Assembly: GCF_004346685.1 (NCBI RefSeq)
Contig: NZ_SMCO01000001.1
Location: 372,001 to 436,000 of the forward strand
Direction: 5' to 3'
Origin: Sulfurirhabdus autotrophica
GTDB lineage: Bacteria; Pseudomonadota; Gammaproteobacteria; Burkholderiales; SMCO01
Length of the DNA stretch: 64,000 nucleotides
Under the pieces are notes generated by a model. It ran no database searches, had not been told where the DNA came from, and saw nothing but the letters and a program-made list of their open reading frames with translations. Both the position numbers and the translations under genes were made by a program. Shown here piece after piece: positions 28,133 to 37,032 of this stretch. The stretch's first letter is position 1; every line of letters starts with the position of its first letter.

Positions 28133-29293
28133 TCAGCTCACTGCTTCTACTACCCGTTTAGCCGAATCCGTTAATCCGTCAGCCGAAATGATTTTCAACC
28201 CGCTTTCAGCCAGCATTTTCCGGCCTAGATCTACGTTAGTGCCTTCAAGACGGACAATGACAGGGACAGTCACAGCCACTTCCTGTACGGCCTTGATAAT
28301 GCCTTCAGCGATAATATCGCAGCGCATGATGCCACCAAAAATATTCACCAGAATGGCCTTTACTTTGCTATCTGAAAGAATAATCTTGAAGGCTTTGGCG
28401 ACTGTTTCTGCCGTAGCAGCCCCGCCCACATCCAGAAAATTTGCCGGTGCACCGCCATGAAGTTTAATCAGGTCCATTGTGGCCATGGCAAGGCCAGCGC
28501 CATTTACCATGCAACCTATATTGCCGGATAGCGCAATATAGTTCAGCCCGGCAGCGTGAGCCGCAGCCTCTTTGGGATCATCCTGCGTATGGTCACGCAA
28601 CTCTGAAAGTTTTTTCTGACGATACAGAGCATTGTCATCCACACTTATTTTGCAATCCAGCGCTACCAGTTCACCCGTATCTGTCACAATTAGGGGGTTC
28701 ACTTCTACCATAGACAAATCAGCCGTAGTGAATAACTTGTACAGTCCTTTCAATAGCTTGGTTAGCGCTACGATCTGTTTGTCTTTCAACTCAAGTGCGA
28801 AAGCAATATTACGACACTGAAAATCTTGCAGTCCCATCAATGGATCGCACACTTCCTGCACAATTTTCTCTGGCGCAGTCCGGGCAATATCTTCAATATC
28901 CATTCCGCCGCTGGCTGAAGCCACAACTGTAATGCGCTCATGCTCACGGTCCACCAGCAAACTCAGATAAAGTTCACGTGAAATGTTGAGCGTTTCTTCA
29001 ACCAGAACACGCGAAACCATTTGTCCATCAGGTGCATTCTGGTAAGTAACCAATGATGACCCCAACAGCGCATCTGCTGCTTCTCGCAGCTCATCCACAG
29101 AGTTCACAAGGCGCACCCCTCCAGCCTTACCTCGCCCCCCGGCATGTATTTGCGCCTTGACCACCCACTTTTCGCCGCCCAGATAACCTGTTGCGACTTC
29201 AGCATGACCTGTATTTTCAACCACCACGCCACGCGGTGTGGTGATACCATGTTCACGCAAGAGTTCTTTTGCTTGGTATTCGTGTAAATTCAT
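28133..29293 (-). CDS. sucC: Succinyl-CoA synthetase beta subunit (ADP-forming)
   Basis: A 386-residue ATP-grasp subunit that supplies nucleotide binding and specificity. It starts MNLHEYQAKELLREHGI, with QIHAGGRGKAGGV, VEVNPLI and the C-terminal FLDVGGAATAETVAKAF and NIFGGIMRCDIIAEGI blocks. Length is standard. A malate-CoA ligase beta subunit is a possible alternative in methylotrophs. No serine-cycle genes are nearby, so succinyl-CoA synthetase is preferred. Confidence 0.94.
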   Translation of the reverse strand: MNLHEYQAKELLREHGITTPRGVVVENTGHAEVATGYLGGEKWVVKAQIHAGGRGKAGGVRLVNSVDELREAADALLGSSLVTYQNAPDGQMVSRVLVEETLNISRELYLSLLVDREHERITVVASASGGMDIEDIARTAPEKIVQEVCDPLMGLQDFQCRNIAFALELKDKQIVALTKLLKGLYKLFTTADLSMVEVNPLIVTDTGELVALDCKISVDDNALYRQKKLSELRDHTQDDPKEAAAHAAGLNYIALSGNIGCMVNGAGLAMATMDLIKLHGGAPANFLDVGGAATAETVAKAFKIILSDSKVKAILVNIFGGIMRCDIIAEGIIKAVQEVAVTVPVIVRLEGTNVDLGRKMLAESGLKIISADGLTDSAKRVVEAVS

Positions 29294-29353
29294 GGTGTTT
29301 TCGTCTTATTCAAAATTTTATGAAGATAAAGTTTATATTTTGGAGCAATTCCA

Positions 29354-30505
29354 CTGAACACGCTAGTCTCTAACCCAGATATTCGCATAATTGATTCATT
29401 AGCTGACATCAATCCACAACAATGGAATGTATTGGCTGGTGAACAACCCTTCTTGCGGCACGAATTTCTTTTCGCGCTGGAAACCACTGGTTGCGTGTCT
29501 CAACAAGCCGGGTGGATTCCCAGACACATCACGCTTTGGAAAAACAATGTACTCACCGGTGCCATGCCGCTTTATGTCAAATCGCACTCCTATGGCGAAT
29601 ACGTTTTCGACTGGGCATGGGCAGATGCTTATCAGCGTCATGGAATAAGATATTACCCCAAACTGGTAAATGCCACTCCATTTACGCCCGTTACGGGACA
29701 GCGTTTGCTTGCTGCGACTGAAAGTGATCGGCTTTTGCTATTATCAGCCGCTCTAAAACACGCCCAAGATATTGGCGCGTCTTCACTGCATTGTCTGTTT
29801 CCCACACAACCTCAAGCCAAAGAGATGCAATCCCTGGGCATGATGCTAAGAAGCGGCGTGCAATTTCATTGGCAAAACAATGAATACGCAGATTTTGATG
29901 GTTATCTGGCCAATATGAGCCATGATAAACGCAAAAAAATCAAACAGGAGCGCCGTAAGGTCAGCAATTCAGGTATCACGTTCGAACACCTCACAGGTAA
30001 TGCCATTTGCGATACTCATTGGGAGTTTTTCAATTCCTGTTACCAAACTACTTATAGACAGCACCGGTCCACTCCTTACCTTAATCTGGCTTTCTTTCGC
30101 CAGATTGGCGCTACGCAACCTGAAAATGTGCTTTTAATCATTGCCAGCCGGGATGGCATCCCTATCGCAAGCGCTTTGAACTTTTATAATGATCATACTT
30201 TGTATGGCCGCTACTGGGGGGCTATTGAGTATGCACCAGGGCTGCATTTTGAAACATGCTATTACCAGGCCATCGAGTTTTGCATACAACATAAAATCCT
30301 CACCTTTGAGGGTGGAGCTCAAGGCGAGCATAAGGTTGCGAGGGGGTTTCTGCCCACCCCAACCTGGTCAGCGCACTGGCTGGCACATCCTGAGTTTTCT
30401 CACGCGGTAGAAGAATTTCTGGAACGAGAGTCTCGCGGTATTGCGCAATATATTACCGAACTGAATGAAAGCAGCCCTTTTAAAAGTGAGAAACCTTCCA
30501 TATAA
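29354..30505 (+). CDS. FemAB-like N-acyltransferase (COG3146 family)
   Basis: A protein of about 383 residues with the double GNAT/FemAB-like fold of the COG3146 (PF04339) family, whose substrate is unknown. Key blocks are EQPFLRHEFLFALE near the N-terminus, FDWAWADAYQRHG, FHWQNNEYADFDGYLANMS, KRKKIKQERRKV and LHFETCYYQAIEFCI with TFEGGAQGEHK. Homology reaches upstream of the TTG at 29432 (IRIIDSLADINPQQWN). No ATG, GTG or TTG is available there. A CTG at 29354 with a TGGAG ribosome site 8 bp upstream gives the normal family length, so I place the start there with reservation. Archease follows after 16 bp. Confidence 0.82.
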   Translation: MNTLVSNPDIRIIDSLADINPQQWNVLAGEQPFLRHEFLFALETTGCVSQQAGWIPRHITLWKNNVLTGAMPLYVKSHSYGEYVFDWAWADAYQRHGIRYYPKLVNATPFTPVTGQRLLAATESDRLLLLSAALKHAQDIGASSLHCLFPTQPQAKEMQSLGMMLRSGVQFHWQNNEYADFDGYLANMSHDKRKKIKQERRKVSNSGITFEHLTGNAICDTHWEFFNSCYQTTYRQHRSTPYLNLAFFRQIGATQPENVLLIIASRDGIPIASALNFYNDHTLYGRYWGAIEYAPGLHFETCYYQAIEFCIQHKILTFEGGAQGEHKVARGFLPTPTWSAHWLAHPEFSHAVEEFLERESRGIAQYITELNESSPFKSEKPSI

Positions 30506-30521
30506 CCGTCTATAAATAAAC

Positions 30522-30938
30522 ATGGATGCAGGCGACTACAGCTATTTCGACCATGATGCAGATATCGGCATTATCGGCCATGGCAAGTGCCTTGAGGCTG
30601 CCTTTGAATCAGCAGCCAAGGCCATGTTTGCAATTATGGCCGAACTTGAACAGATCAAGCCCGTAAACGAGATAAACCTCTCGTTTGAAGAGTCTGATCT
30701 TGAATATGCACTGGTAACCTGGCTAAACCTGTTAATTACTGAAGCGAGAGAAAATGGACTCGCACTTGGTAAATTTTACATCACCCGCAACAAATTTCAC
30801 TGGCATGGAAAAGCATGGGGAGAACCTTGGCGAGCAGGCCTCGAACGAGGTGTTGAGGTAAAAGGCGCCACCCTGACGATGTTATCAGTGAAAAATGATG
30901 GTAACGAATGGGAAGCACGTTGCATCGTGGATGTCTAA
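30522..30938 (+). CDS. Archease
   Basis: A 138-residue archease, the cofactor that activates the RNA ligase RtcB and allows several turnovers. The N-terminal metal-binding block YFDHDADIGIIGHG and the C-terminal RCIVDV ending (the terminal Asp-Val is typical) are present. It lies 10 bp upstream of rtcB, the classical pairing for RNA repair. Confidence 0.94.
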   Translation: MDAGDYSYFDHDADIGIIGHGKCLEAAFESAAKAMFAIMAELEQIKPVNEINLSFEESDLEYALVTWLNLLITEARENGLALGKFYITRNKFHWHGKAWGEPWRAGLERGVEVKGATLTMLSVKNDGNEWEARCIVDV

Positions 30939-30948
30939 AGGATTTTAT

Positions 30949-32382
30949 ATGAATCTTGCTGGATTAAATAAAATAGAACCTTATTGCTGGGAAATTCCAG
31001 CAGTTAAAGGTGAAATGCACTCCCCAGTCCATCTTTATGGCAGCGAACCGCTTCTCGCCAGCATGGATGAAAAAGTTCGTGAGCAAATCACCAATGTTGC
31101 CAAATTACCTGGACTTGTCGGTGCTGCCATGACCATGCCCGACGCTCATTGGGGATATGGGTTTCCTATAGGCGGCGTAGCAGCATTTGATCCGGACTTA
31201 GGGGGCATCATTTCTGCTGGAGGCGTGGGATTCGACATTTCTTGCGGTATACGTTGCCTGCGAACCAATCTGAATCTTGCTGATGTTACCAGCCAGGCAG
31301 AGAGGCTTGCCAACACCTTGTTTCAGCGCATTCCGGCGGGCGTTGGAGAAGAAGGTGCCTTGAAACTGAGCATACTTCAGCTGGATGATATCATGCTGGG
31401 TGGAGCAGAATGGGCAATCAGGCAAGGCTATGGCGTTCAGGAAGATTTGTCCTTTATTGAGGAGCACGGGCGTATCCATAACGCTATTCCAGCCAATGTG
31501 TCAGATCACGCAAAAAAACGTCAGCATGGCGAAATGGGCACCCTGGGCTCGGGAAATCACTATCTCGAAGTACAGGTGGTTGACCGGATTTACGATGTTG
31601 ATGCAGCCCGGACATTTGGCCTCAAGGAAGGACAAATTGTCATCTCCATCCACTGCGGCTCTCGCGGGCTTGGCCATCAGATTGGCACTGAATACTTGGT
31701 CAGCCTCGCTAAGGCTGCCAGCCGTTTGGGCATAGAACTACCGGACCGGGAACTAGCCTGTGCACCTATCAATTCTCCAGAAGGACAGGAATACCTTGGC
31801 GCCATGAATGCCGCAATCAATGTGGCGCTCGCCAACAGACAAATACTGACCCATCTCACACGTGAAGTGTTTAATCAAATTTTCCATGACAGCATTTTGG
31901 AAACACTCTTTGACGTCTCACACAACACCTGCAAACTGGAAAAACACAAGGTAGATGGCAAAGGACGATGGCTTTACATCCATCGCAAAGGTGCCACCCG
32001 GGCTTTTGGACCCGGACACCCCGCCCTGCCTGAACGTTATAAAGAAGCAGGTCAGCCTGTGATTATTGGCGGCAGCATGGGTACGGGCTCTTATGTGTTA
32101 GCTGGAATCAGCGAAAGCGAAAATAAAGCATGGTCTTCTGCCAGCCATGGTGCCGGCCGTGCGATGAGTCGGCACACAGCCATTAAGCAATGGCGTGGCA
32201 AGGAACTGATAGAAGAGTTAGCGTCAAAAGGCATACTGATCCGCACTAAATCCTTAAGGGGTGCAGCAGAAGAAGCGCCAGGTGCCTATAAGGATGTCGA
32301 TCTGGTTGCAGAGGTGACAGAAAAAGCAGGTTTGGCGAAGCGTGTTGCATTTTTGCGACCAAAAGTCTGTATCAAAGGCTGA
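30949..32382 (+). CDS. rtcB: RNA-splicing ligase RtcB
   Basis: A 477-residue GTP-dependent ligase that joins RNA 2',3'-cyclic phosphate or 3'-phosphate ends to 5'-hydroxyl ends. Signatures are MPDAHWGYGFPIGGVAAF, GGVGFDISCGIRCLR (the metal-binding Cys), GTLGSGNHYLEVQ, SIHCGSRGLGHQIGTEY and SASHGAGRAMSR near the guanylylated His. The frame opens at 30895, but the ATG at 30949 (MNLAGLNKIEPYCW) has an AAAGGA site and matches the family start. It is co-transcribed with archease. No sigma-54 regulator rtcR is seen nearby. Confidence 0.96.
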   Translation: MNLAGLNKIEPYCWEIPAVKGEMHSPVHLYGSEPLLASMDEKVREQITNVAKLPGLVGAAMTMPDAHWGYGFPIGGVAAFDPDLGGIISAGGVGFDISCGIRCLRTNLNLADVTSQAERLANTLFQRIPAGVGEEGALKLSILQLDDIMLGGAEWAIRQGYGVQEDLSFIEEHGRIHNAIPANVSDHAKKRQHGEMGTLGSGNHYLEVQVVDRIYDVDAARTFGLKEGQIVISIHCGSRGLGHQIGTEYLVSLAKAASRLGIELPDRELACAPINSPEGQEYLGAMNAAINVALANRQILTHLTREVFNQIFHDSILETLFDVSHNTCKLEKHKVDGKGRWLYIHRKGATRAFGPGHPALPERYKEAGQPVIIGGSMGTGSYVLAGISESENKAWSSASHGAGRAMSRHTAIKQWRGKELIEELASKGILIRTKSLRGAAEEAPGAYKDVDLVAEVTEKAGLAKRVAFLRPKVCIKG

Positions 32383-32642
32383 CCATTTGCTTCTCTGTAG
32401 CTCGCCCTGCAACTCGCATTTCCAAGGCATTCATTTAAATTAAAGCGATAAATTCAATCAATTTTCAATACCTTTTCTTCAAGTACCAGCACAACTCAAT
32501 TCAGGATGCGCGCATCCAACTAATTGATATTTATATGAAGATTTCTTGCACACACGTTAAAATAAGTTAATAATCAATCAAAAGCAACTATTGTGAATTG
32601 CACCGCAATTTAAGACAATACACTGGTTAAAAGGATAACAAT

Positions 32643-33470
32643 GTGATTTCCAAAAAAACGCGTTCTCTCCTTCTCTTACTCTCAATTGTAACTACCACTG
32701 TTGCAAATGCTGCCCAGGAATTATCATTCGGTGTTATACCTTATGTGTCTGCCGGTCCATTAATACAAACTCAAAGCCCACTCAAACAATATATTGCCAA
32801 GGTGCTGGGCACACCCATCAACCTTGTTACAGCTCCTGATTTTCGTGCGTTTCTTGATCGAACTCAAAAGGGTGAATATGACATTCTTTTTACTGCCCCC
32901 CATTTTGGCAGGCTTGCTGCGGAGCGTGATGGCTACAAAGCGTTAGTTATGACTTCCCACCATGTGCAAGGCTCATTTCTGGCAAGAAAAGACTCGCCCA
33001 TTGAATCTATTGATGATCTGAAAGGCAAGACCGTCATGATTGCCCAGCGGATTTCAATGCTTTTTCAATTAGCCGAAACAACTTTGCAACAAAGAGGTCT
33101 GATTGATGGTAAAAACATCACTATCATTGAAACGCGAACCCATAACAACGCGTTATATGCACCAATGCGTGATGAAGCAGACGCATCTGTCACAGGTGTA
33201 CTGATCTGGCACCTGCTCGGCCAGGAGTTTAAAGACAAACTCAAAGTAATCGGCACAACAGCAACAGTGCCTGGATTTTTGCTTTTAGCGCACCCTCGAA
33301 TGCCTGTAGACATTCAAAACAAACTAAAAGATGCCTTACTAAAATTTGGTGATACACCAGAAGGAAAGACTTATTTTGAAAACACTGGATTTATTGGATT
33401 TGAGCCGATTTCTGATAACACAATGAAGGCGCTAGATCCTTACACAAAAGTACTGAGAACCAAACCATAA
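32643..33470 (+). CDS. PhnD-like periplasmic substrate-binding protein
   Basis: A 275-residue protein with a cleavable signal peptide (VTTTVANA before AQELSFG). It has the fold of phosphate/phosphonate ABC-type binding proteins. Family features are LSFGVIPYVSA, YDILFTAPHFGRLAAERDGYKAL, IDDLKGKTVMIAQRISM and LAHPRMPVDIQNKLKDALL. The start is GTG with an AAAGGATAAC ribosome site. There is no ABC permease or ATPase here. The next gene, a membrane-bound PAS-GGDEF-EAL protein, starts 1 bp after the stop, so the protein more likely acts as a ligand sensor for it. The ligand is unknown. Confidence 0.85.
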   Translation: MISKKTRSLLLLLSIVTTTVANAAQELSFGVIPYVSAGPLIQTQSPLKQYIAKVLGTPINLVTAPDFRAFLDRTQKGEYDILFTAPHFGRLAAERDGYKALVMTSHHVQGSFLARKDSPIESIDDLKGKTVMIAQRISMLFQLAETTLQQRGLIDGKNITIIETRTHNNALYAPMRDEADASVTGVLIWHLLGQEFKDKLKVIGTTATVPGFLLLAHPRMPVDIQNKLKDALLKFGDTPEGKTYFENTGFIGFEPISDNTMKALDPYTKVLRTKP

Positions 33471-33471
33471 A

Positions 33472-35916
33472 ATGTTTAATCGCCTCTTTGCTCCGCATCG
33501 GTCAATCAGAACCAAACTGGTTCTCGTCAGTATTGTCGTTGAAATTTTTATGCTTGGCCTGCTACTGGCAAATAGCATGCGTCTGCTTAACCAGACACTG
33601 GAGGAACAAACCCAGGCAAAGATAGAGGCAGTGACCCCCTTACTGGATTCAGCCATCAGCGCACGCCTGTTTGAGCGTGATCATGTAGGTATTACTGAAA
33701 TCCTGCAAAAATTGATGAAAAGTCAGTTTAGTAACTTTCAATACATCGTTATCTACGACAATCTCGGTGAAGTATATGCACAAACAGGCAACATTGATAT
33801 CCACAAAATGCCTGTGATTGACAAACATGTTTCAACAAGTATCCCAAGTGGCGTGTATAACTCCATGACTGCCCTGACACTAGGACATGAAAAAATTGGC
33901 GCAGTCCGCTTTGGCCTTTCTTTGCATTCTTTGATCACCTCTCGCGACAACGTACTTCAACAAGGTCTGCTTATTGCTTCAATTGAAGTCATTCTCACTT
34001 TTATTTTGTTATCTGTCGGCGGGTATTTGCTGACACGCCACATACACACGCTCATGACCGCCACTCAGGAAATTGCTGCGGGAAACAATGCCACTCAAAT
34101 ACCAGTAAGCAGCAGGGATGAAATCGGTATGCTGGCAACCAACTTTAATATCATGACCCAAGCCATTCATGACCGAATCGATGCGCTACACCTTTCTGAG
34201 CGCGCTTTGTTTGAGGAAAAAGAACTGGCTGAAGTAACCCTTCATTCCATAGGGGATGGGGTAATAACAACTGATGTTCATGGCCTCATTCAATATATTA
34301 ACCCTGCTGCGGAGCTCATTATCGGGTGGGAATCAAAGTTGGCAAAAGGCCGCCATATTGTTGAAGTATATCGCACTGTTGACGAGCTAACGTTAACACC
34401 ACTGGACAACCCTGCTAGTGAATGCCTGCAGGAAAAAACCGTCATCAGTCGGCAAACTCAATCCGTTCTGATACGAAAGGATGGCAGGCAATTTGCTATA
34501 GAAGAGACGGCCTCGCCCATTCTGGATCGTGATGGAAAAATGACAGGGGCAGTGCTGGTATTTCACGATGTTACTGCCAGCAGGGAATTTGCGCGTCAAT
34601 TGGAATACCAGGCAACCCATGATGCCCTTACCGGGCTGGTAAATAGACGAGAATTTGAAAGACGCACCATGGAGGCACTTGTAGATGCCCGTGAAAATAA
34701 TCATAACCATGCCATGTGCTATCTCGATCTGGATCAATTCAAAATTGTAAACGATACCTGCGGACATTCAGCGGGCGATGAACTATTGCGGCAATTGGCT
34801 CACAATCTTGCTTCTGAAGTTCGTGGCATTAACACCATCGGCCGACTTGGTGGAGATGAATTTGGCCTCCTTATCAAAAAATGTTCCATTTCAGAAGCTA
34901 CCCGCGTTGCAAAGGGGATCAGTGAATGCATCAAGGATTTTCGCTTTGTATGGAATGACAAGATATTTGAAATTGGTGTCAGTATAGGTGTAGTACCTAT
35001 CAGACCAGATAGTGCGGATATCTCCGAAATATTCAGTACAGCAGATGTTGCCTGCTACATTGCCAAGGAAAAAGGGCGAAATCTGATCCATGTATCTCAA
35101 GTGGATGATATTGAGCACGCACGGCGACAGGGAGAGATGCAATGGTCAACCCGCGTAACAGATGCGCTTAAAGAAAACCGCTTTGTACTGTATTACCAGA
35201 AAATCATTCCCCTTTCCTCCACAACTATTACTGATGAAAAATGCGAAATTCTGGTGAGAATGGTCGACACCGATGGAAAAATCATCCCGCCAATCAAGTT
35301 TATTGGTGCCGCTGAGCGCTATCATTTAATTTCCAACCTTGATCGCTGGGTCGTCCGTAAAGCGCTATCATTGATCAGCCAACCAGACTCAAGTAGTGTA
35401 TGCAACGGCATTTTTTCCATTAATCTGTCAGGTGACTCTGTTGGGGATCTCGAATTCCTCCAGTTTGTTATCCAGGAAATACGCATAAGCAAAGTAGATC
35501 CTGCCAAGCTCTGTTTTGAAATAACCGAAACGGCAGCCATCTCCAATCTGAGCCGCGCTGTTCAATTTATTTCAGAATTGAAAATTCTGGGATGCAAATT
35601 TTCACTTGATGATTTTGGCAGTGGGCTGAGCTCTTTCGCCTATTTAAAAGCGCTGCCTATTGACTACCTCAAGATTGATGGTGCTTTTGTCAAAAACATT
35701 GCCAAAGACCCGAATGACCGCGCTATGGTCACTGCCATCAACCAAGTTGGACATGCACTCGGCATCAGCACCATTGCAGAGTTCATAGAACATCATGAAA
35801 TCAATAGCGTTTTAAAGGAAATCGGGGTAGATATGGGGCAAGGTTATTTCATACATATGCCAGAAGAATTCATCATCGCTCAACAGTCAAAATCTACTGA
35901 CTTCATTGCAAAGTAA
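33472..35916 (+). CDS. HAMP-PAS-GGDEF-EAL cyclic-di-GMP signalling protein
   Basis: An 814-residue inner-membrane sensor. Transmembrane 1 is at about 16-34, a periplasmic domain at 35-163, transmembrane 2 at 166-187, HAMP at 187-240, PAS at 255-370, GGDEF at 375-540 and EAL at 560-805. The cyclase motif is intact (GRLGGDEFGLLI, 458-469), but the product-inhibition site reads RGIN in place of RxxD. The EAL signature is EIL at 592-594. NLSGDSVGD, EITETAA and DDFGSGLSSF keep the metal-binding residues, so phosphodiesterase activity is plausible. It likely reads the state of the PhnD-like protein encoded 1 bp upstream. Confidence 0.93.
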   Translation: MFNRLFAPHRSIRTKLVLVSIVVEIFMLGLLLANSMRLLNQTLEEQTQAKIEAVTPLLDSAISARLFERDHVGITEILQKLMKSQFSNFQYIVIYDNLGEVYAQTGNIDIHKMPVIDKHVSTSIPSGVYNSMTALTLGHEKIGAVRFGLSLHSLITSRDNVLQQGLLIASIEVILTFILLSVGGYLLTRHIHTLMTATQEIAAGNNATQIPVSSRDEIGMLATNFNIMTQAIHDRIDALHLSERALFEEKELAEVTLHSIGDGVITTDVHGLIQYINPAAELIIGWESKLAKGRHIVEVYRTVDELTLTPLDNPASECLQEKTVISRQTQSVLIRKDGRQFAIEETASPILDRDGKMTGAVLVFHDVTASREFARQLEYQATHDALTGLVNRREFERRTMEALVDARENNHNHAMCYLDLDQFKIVNDTCGHSAGDELLRQLAHNLASEVRGINTIGRLGGDEFGLLIKKCSISEATRVAKGISECIKDFRFVWNDKIFEIGVSIGVVPIRPDSADISEIFSTADVACYIAKEKGRNLIHVSQVDDIEHARRQGEMQWSTRVTDALKENRFVLYYQKIIPLSSTTITDEKCEILVRMVDTDGKIIPPIKFIGAAERYHLISNLDRWVVRKALSLISQPDSSSVCNGIFSINLSGDSVGDLEFLQFVIQEIRISKVDPAKLCFEITETAAISNLSRAVQFISELKILGCKFSLDDFGSGLSSFAYLKALPIDYLKIDGAFVKNIAKDPNDRAMVTAINQVGHALGISTIAEFIEHHEINSVLKEIGVDMGQGYFIHMPEEFIIAQQSKSTDFIAK

Positions 35917-35985
35917 TGGAATTTCAAATACGGTTCAGAGTGACTTTGAAACAATCAAAAGCATCACGAATTTTTGTCAAAAAAT

Positions 35986-36171
35986 CTACTTTGCTTCTAT
36001 TTTCGTCACCCCGCAACGTATACAAACAAAATGGGTAATGAGACGACCACTGTCAACATCAAACGGTTTTCCATTGCTCACCTCCCATTTATGAAAACCA
36101 CTGCTGCACAATGATCTCCCCTTATGTTTTTCCCCGGGTTTCACTTTTTTGAATTTAACAATTTCACCCAC
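35986..36171 (-). CDS. Small zinc-ribbon-like protein
   Basis: A 61-residue basic protein. It starts at GTG (36171) with an AAAGG ribosome site 8 bp upstream. Likely metal ligands are SLCSSGFHKW (Cys and His) and FVCIRCGVTKIEAK (CxxC), as in a small zinc ribbon. The charged N-terminus is GEIVKFKKVKPGEKHKG. I know no function. The good ribosome site and Cys pattern support it as a real gene. Confidence 0.65.
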   Translation of the reverse strand: MGEIVKFKKVKPGEKHKGRSLCSSGFHKWEVSNGKPFDVDSGRLITHFVCIRCGVTKIEAK

Positions 36172-36292
36172 AATCTGTACCTTTCTGAGACAATATTTAA
36201 ATATTCAATCATTATCATAATTCTATCTGGGACAAGGCCAAAAAATTGCGTATGTTTTTCCAGTATCTATGTCAAAATTTTACCCATATTAA

Positions 36293-36563
36293 ATGTTGAG
36301 CAGTAATTCAGTGACTGACCCAAATTTGCTAGGCATGATTGCCGGCACCCTGACAACTGTAGCATTCGTACCCCAAGTACTCAAAACATGGCGATCCAAA
36401 TCAGCCAAAGACGTTTCCTATGGTATGTTCCTGATTTTCAGTACTGGCGTACTCTTCTGGCTATTTTATGGCATTGCGATAGGCGCGGCACCCATTGTGG
36501 TCGCATTCGATCACGCTGGTTTTGGCTGTTGTTATATTGGTGCTTAAATTTATTTACAAATAA
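36293..36563 (+). pseudogene. Frameshifted SemiSWEET (MtN3-type) sugar transporter
   Basis: A SemiSWEET three-helix transporter gene with a broken third helix. Frame 1 (36293-36505) gives MIAGTLTTVAFVPQVLKTW with the PQ motif, SYGMFLIFSTGVLFWLFYG and GAAPIVVA. It then runs into a false tail. From 36507 the next frame reads SITLVLAVVILVLKFIYK and stops at 36563, exactly the missing helix. Comparison with the expected sequence suggests that two bases were lost at about 36505. It is either a recent pseudogene or a sequencing error. Start could also be the GTG at 36311. Confidence 0.8.
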
Positions 36564-36575
36564 ATAAACAACCCA

Positions 36576-36998
36576 CTACTCAGCGTTCACTGGCGCTTTT
36601 CTTGAACGTTTTATATCTCCGCGCTGTTGTTTACTTTCTAATCGACGCTTTTGAGAAGCCTTAGTTGGCTGGGTTTTATATCGGGGTTTGGGGGGCTGCG
36701 CAGCTTGACGAATTAATTCACATAATTTGACTCGCGCATCATCACGATTTCTACTTTGAGTTCGAAAACGTTGCGCCTCAATAATCAATATGCCTTCATC
36801 CGTCATGCGCCTGCCGGCAAGTTTGAACAACCTTTGTCGCACATCATCCGGCAAAGCAGGGGAATTGGCTGCATCAAACCGCAATTGCACTGCAGTAGAC
36901 ACCTTGTTAACGTTCTGACCGCCGGGGCCAGATGCGCGGATAAATTGCTCTTGAATTTCGCTTTCATCTATCACGATGGTGCGGGTTACATGAATCAT
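36576..36998 (-). CDS. arfB: Alternative ribosome-rescue factor ArfB (YaeJ)
   Basis: A 140-residue peptidyl-tRNA hydrolase that frees ribosomes stalled on mRNAs without a stop codon. The catalytic GGQ motif is in RASGPGGQNVNKVSTAVQL. A basic C-terminal tail (KASQKRRLESKQQRGDIKRSR) enters the mRNA tunnel. I chose the ATG at 36998 (MIHVTRT); a GTG at 37007 adds three residues. Confidence 0.94.
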   Translation of the reverse strand: MIHVTRTIVIDESEIQEQFIRASGPGGQNVNKVSTAVQLRFDAANSPALPDDVRQRLFKLAGRRMTDEGILIIEAQRFRTQSRNRDDARVKLCELIRQAAQPPKPRYKTQPTKASQKRRLESKQQRGDIKRSRKAPVNAE

Positions 36999-37032
36999 GT
37001 CAGGCACCGTAAGAAAATATCATCTGTAAATA

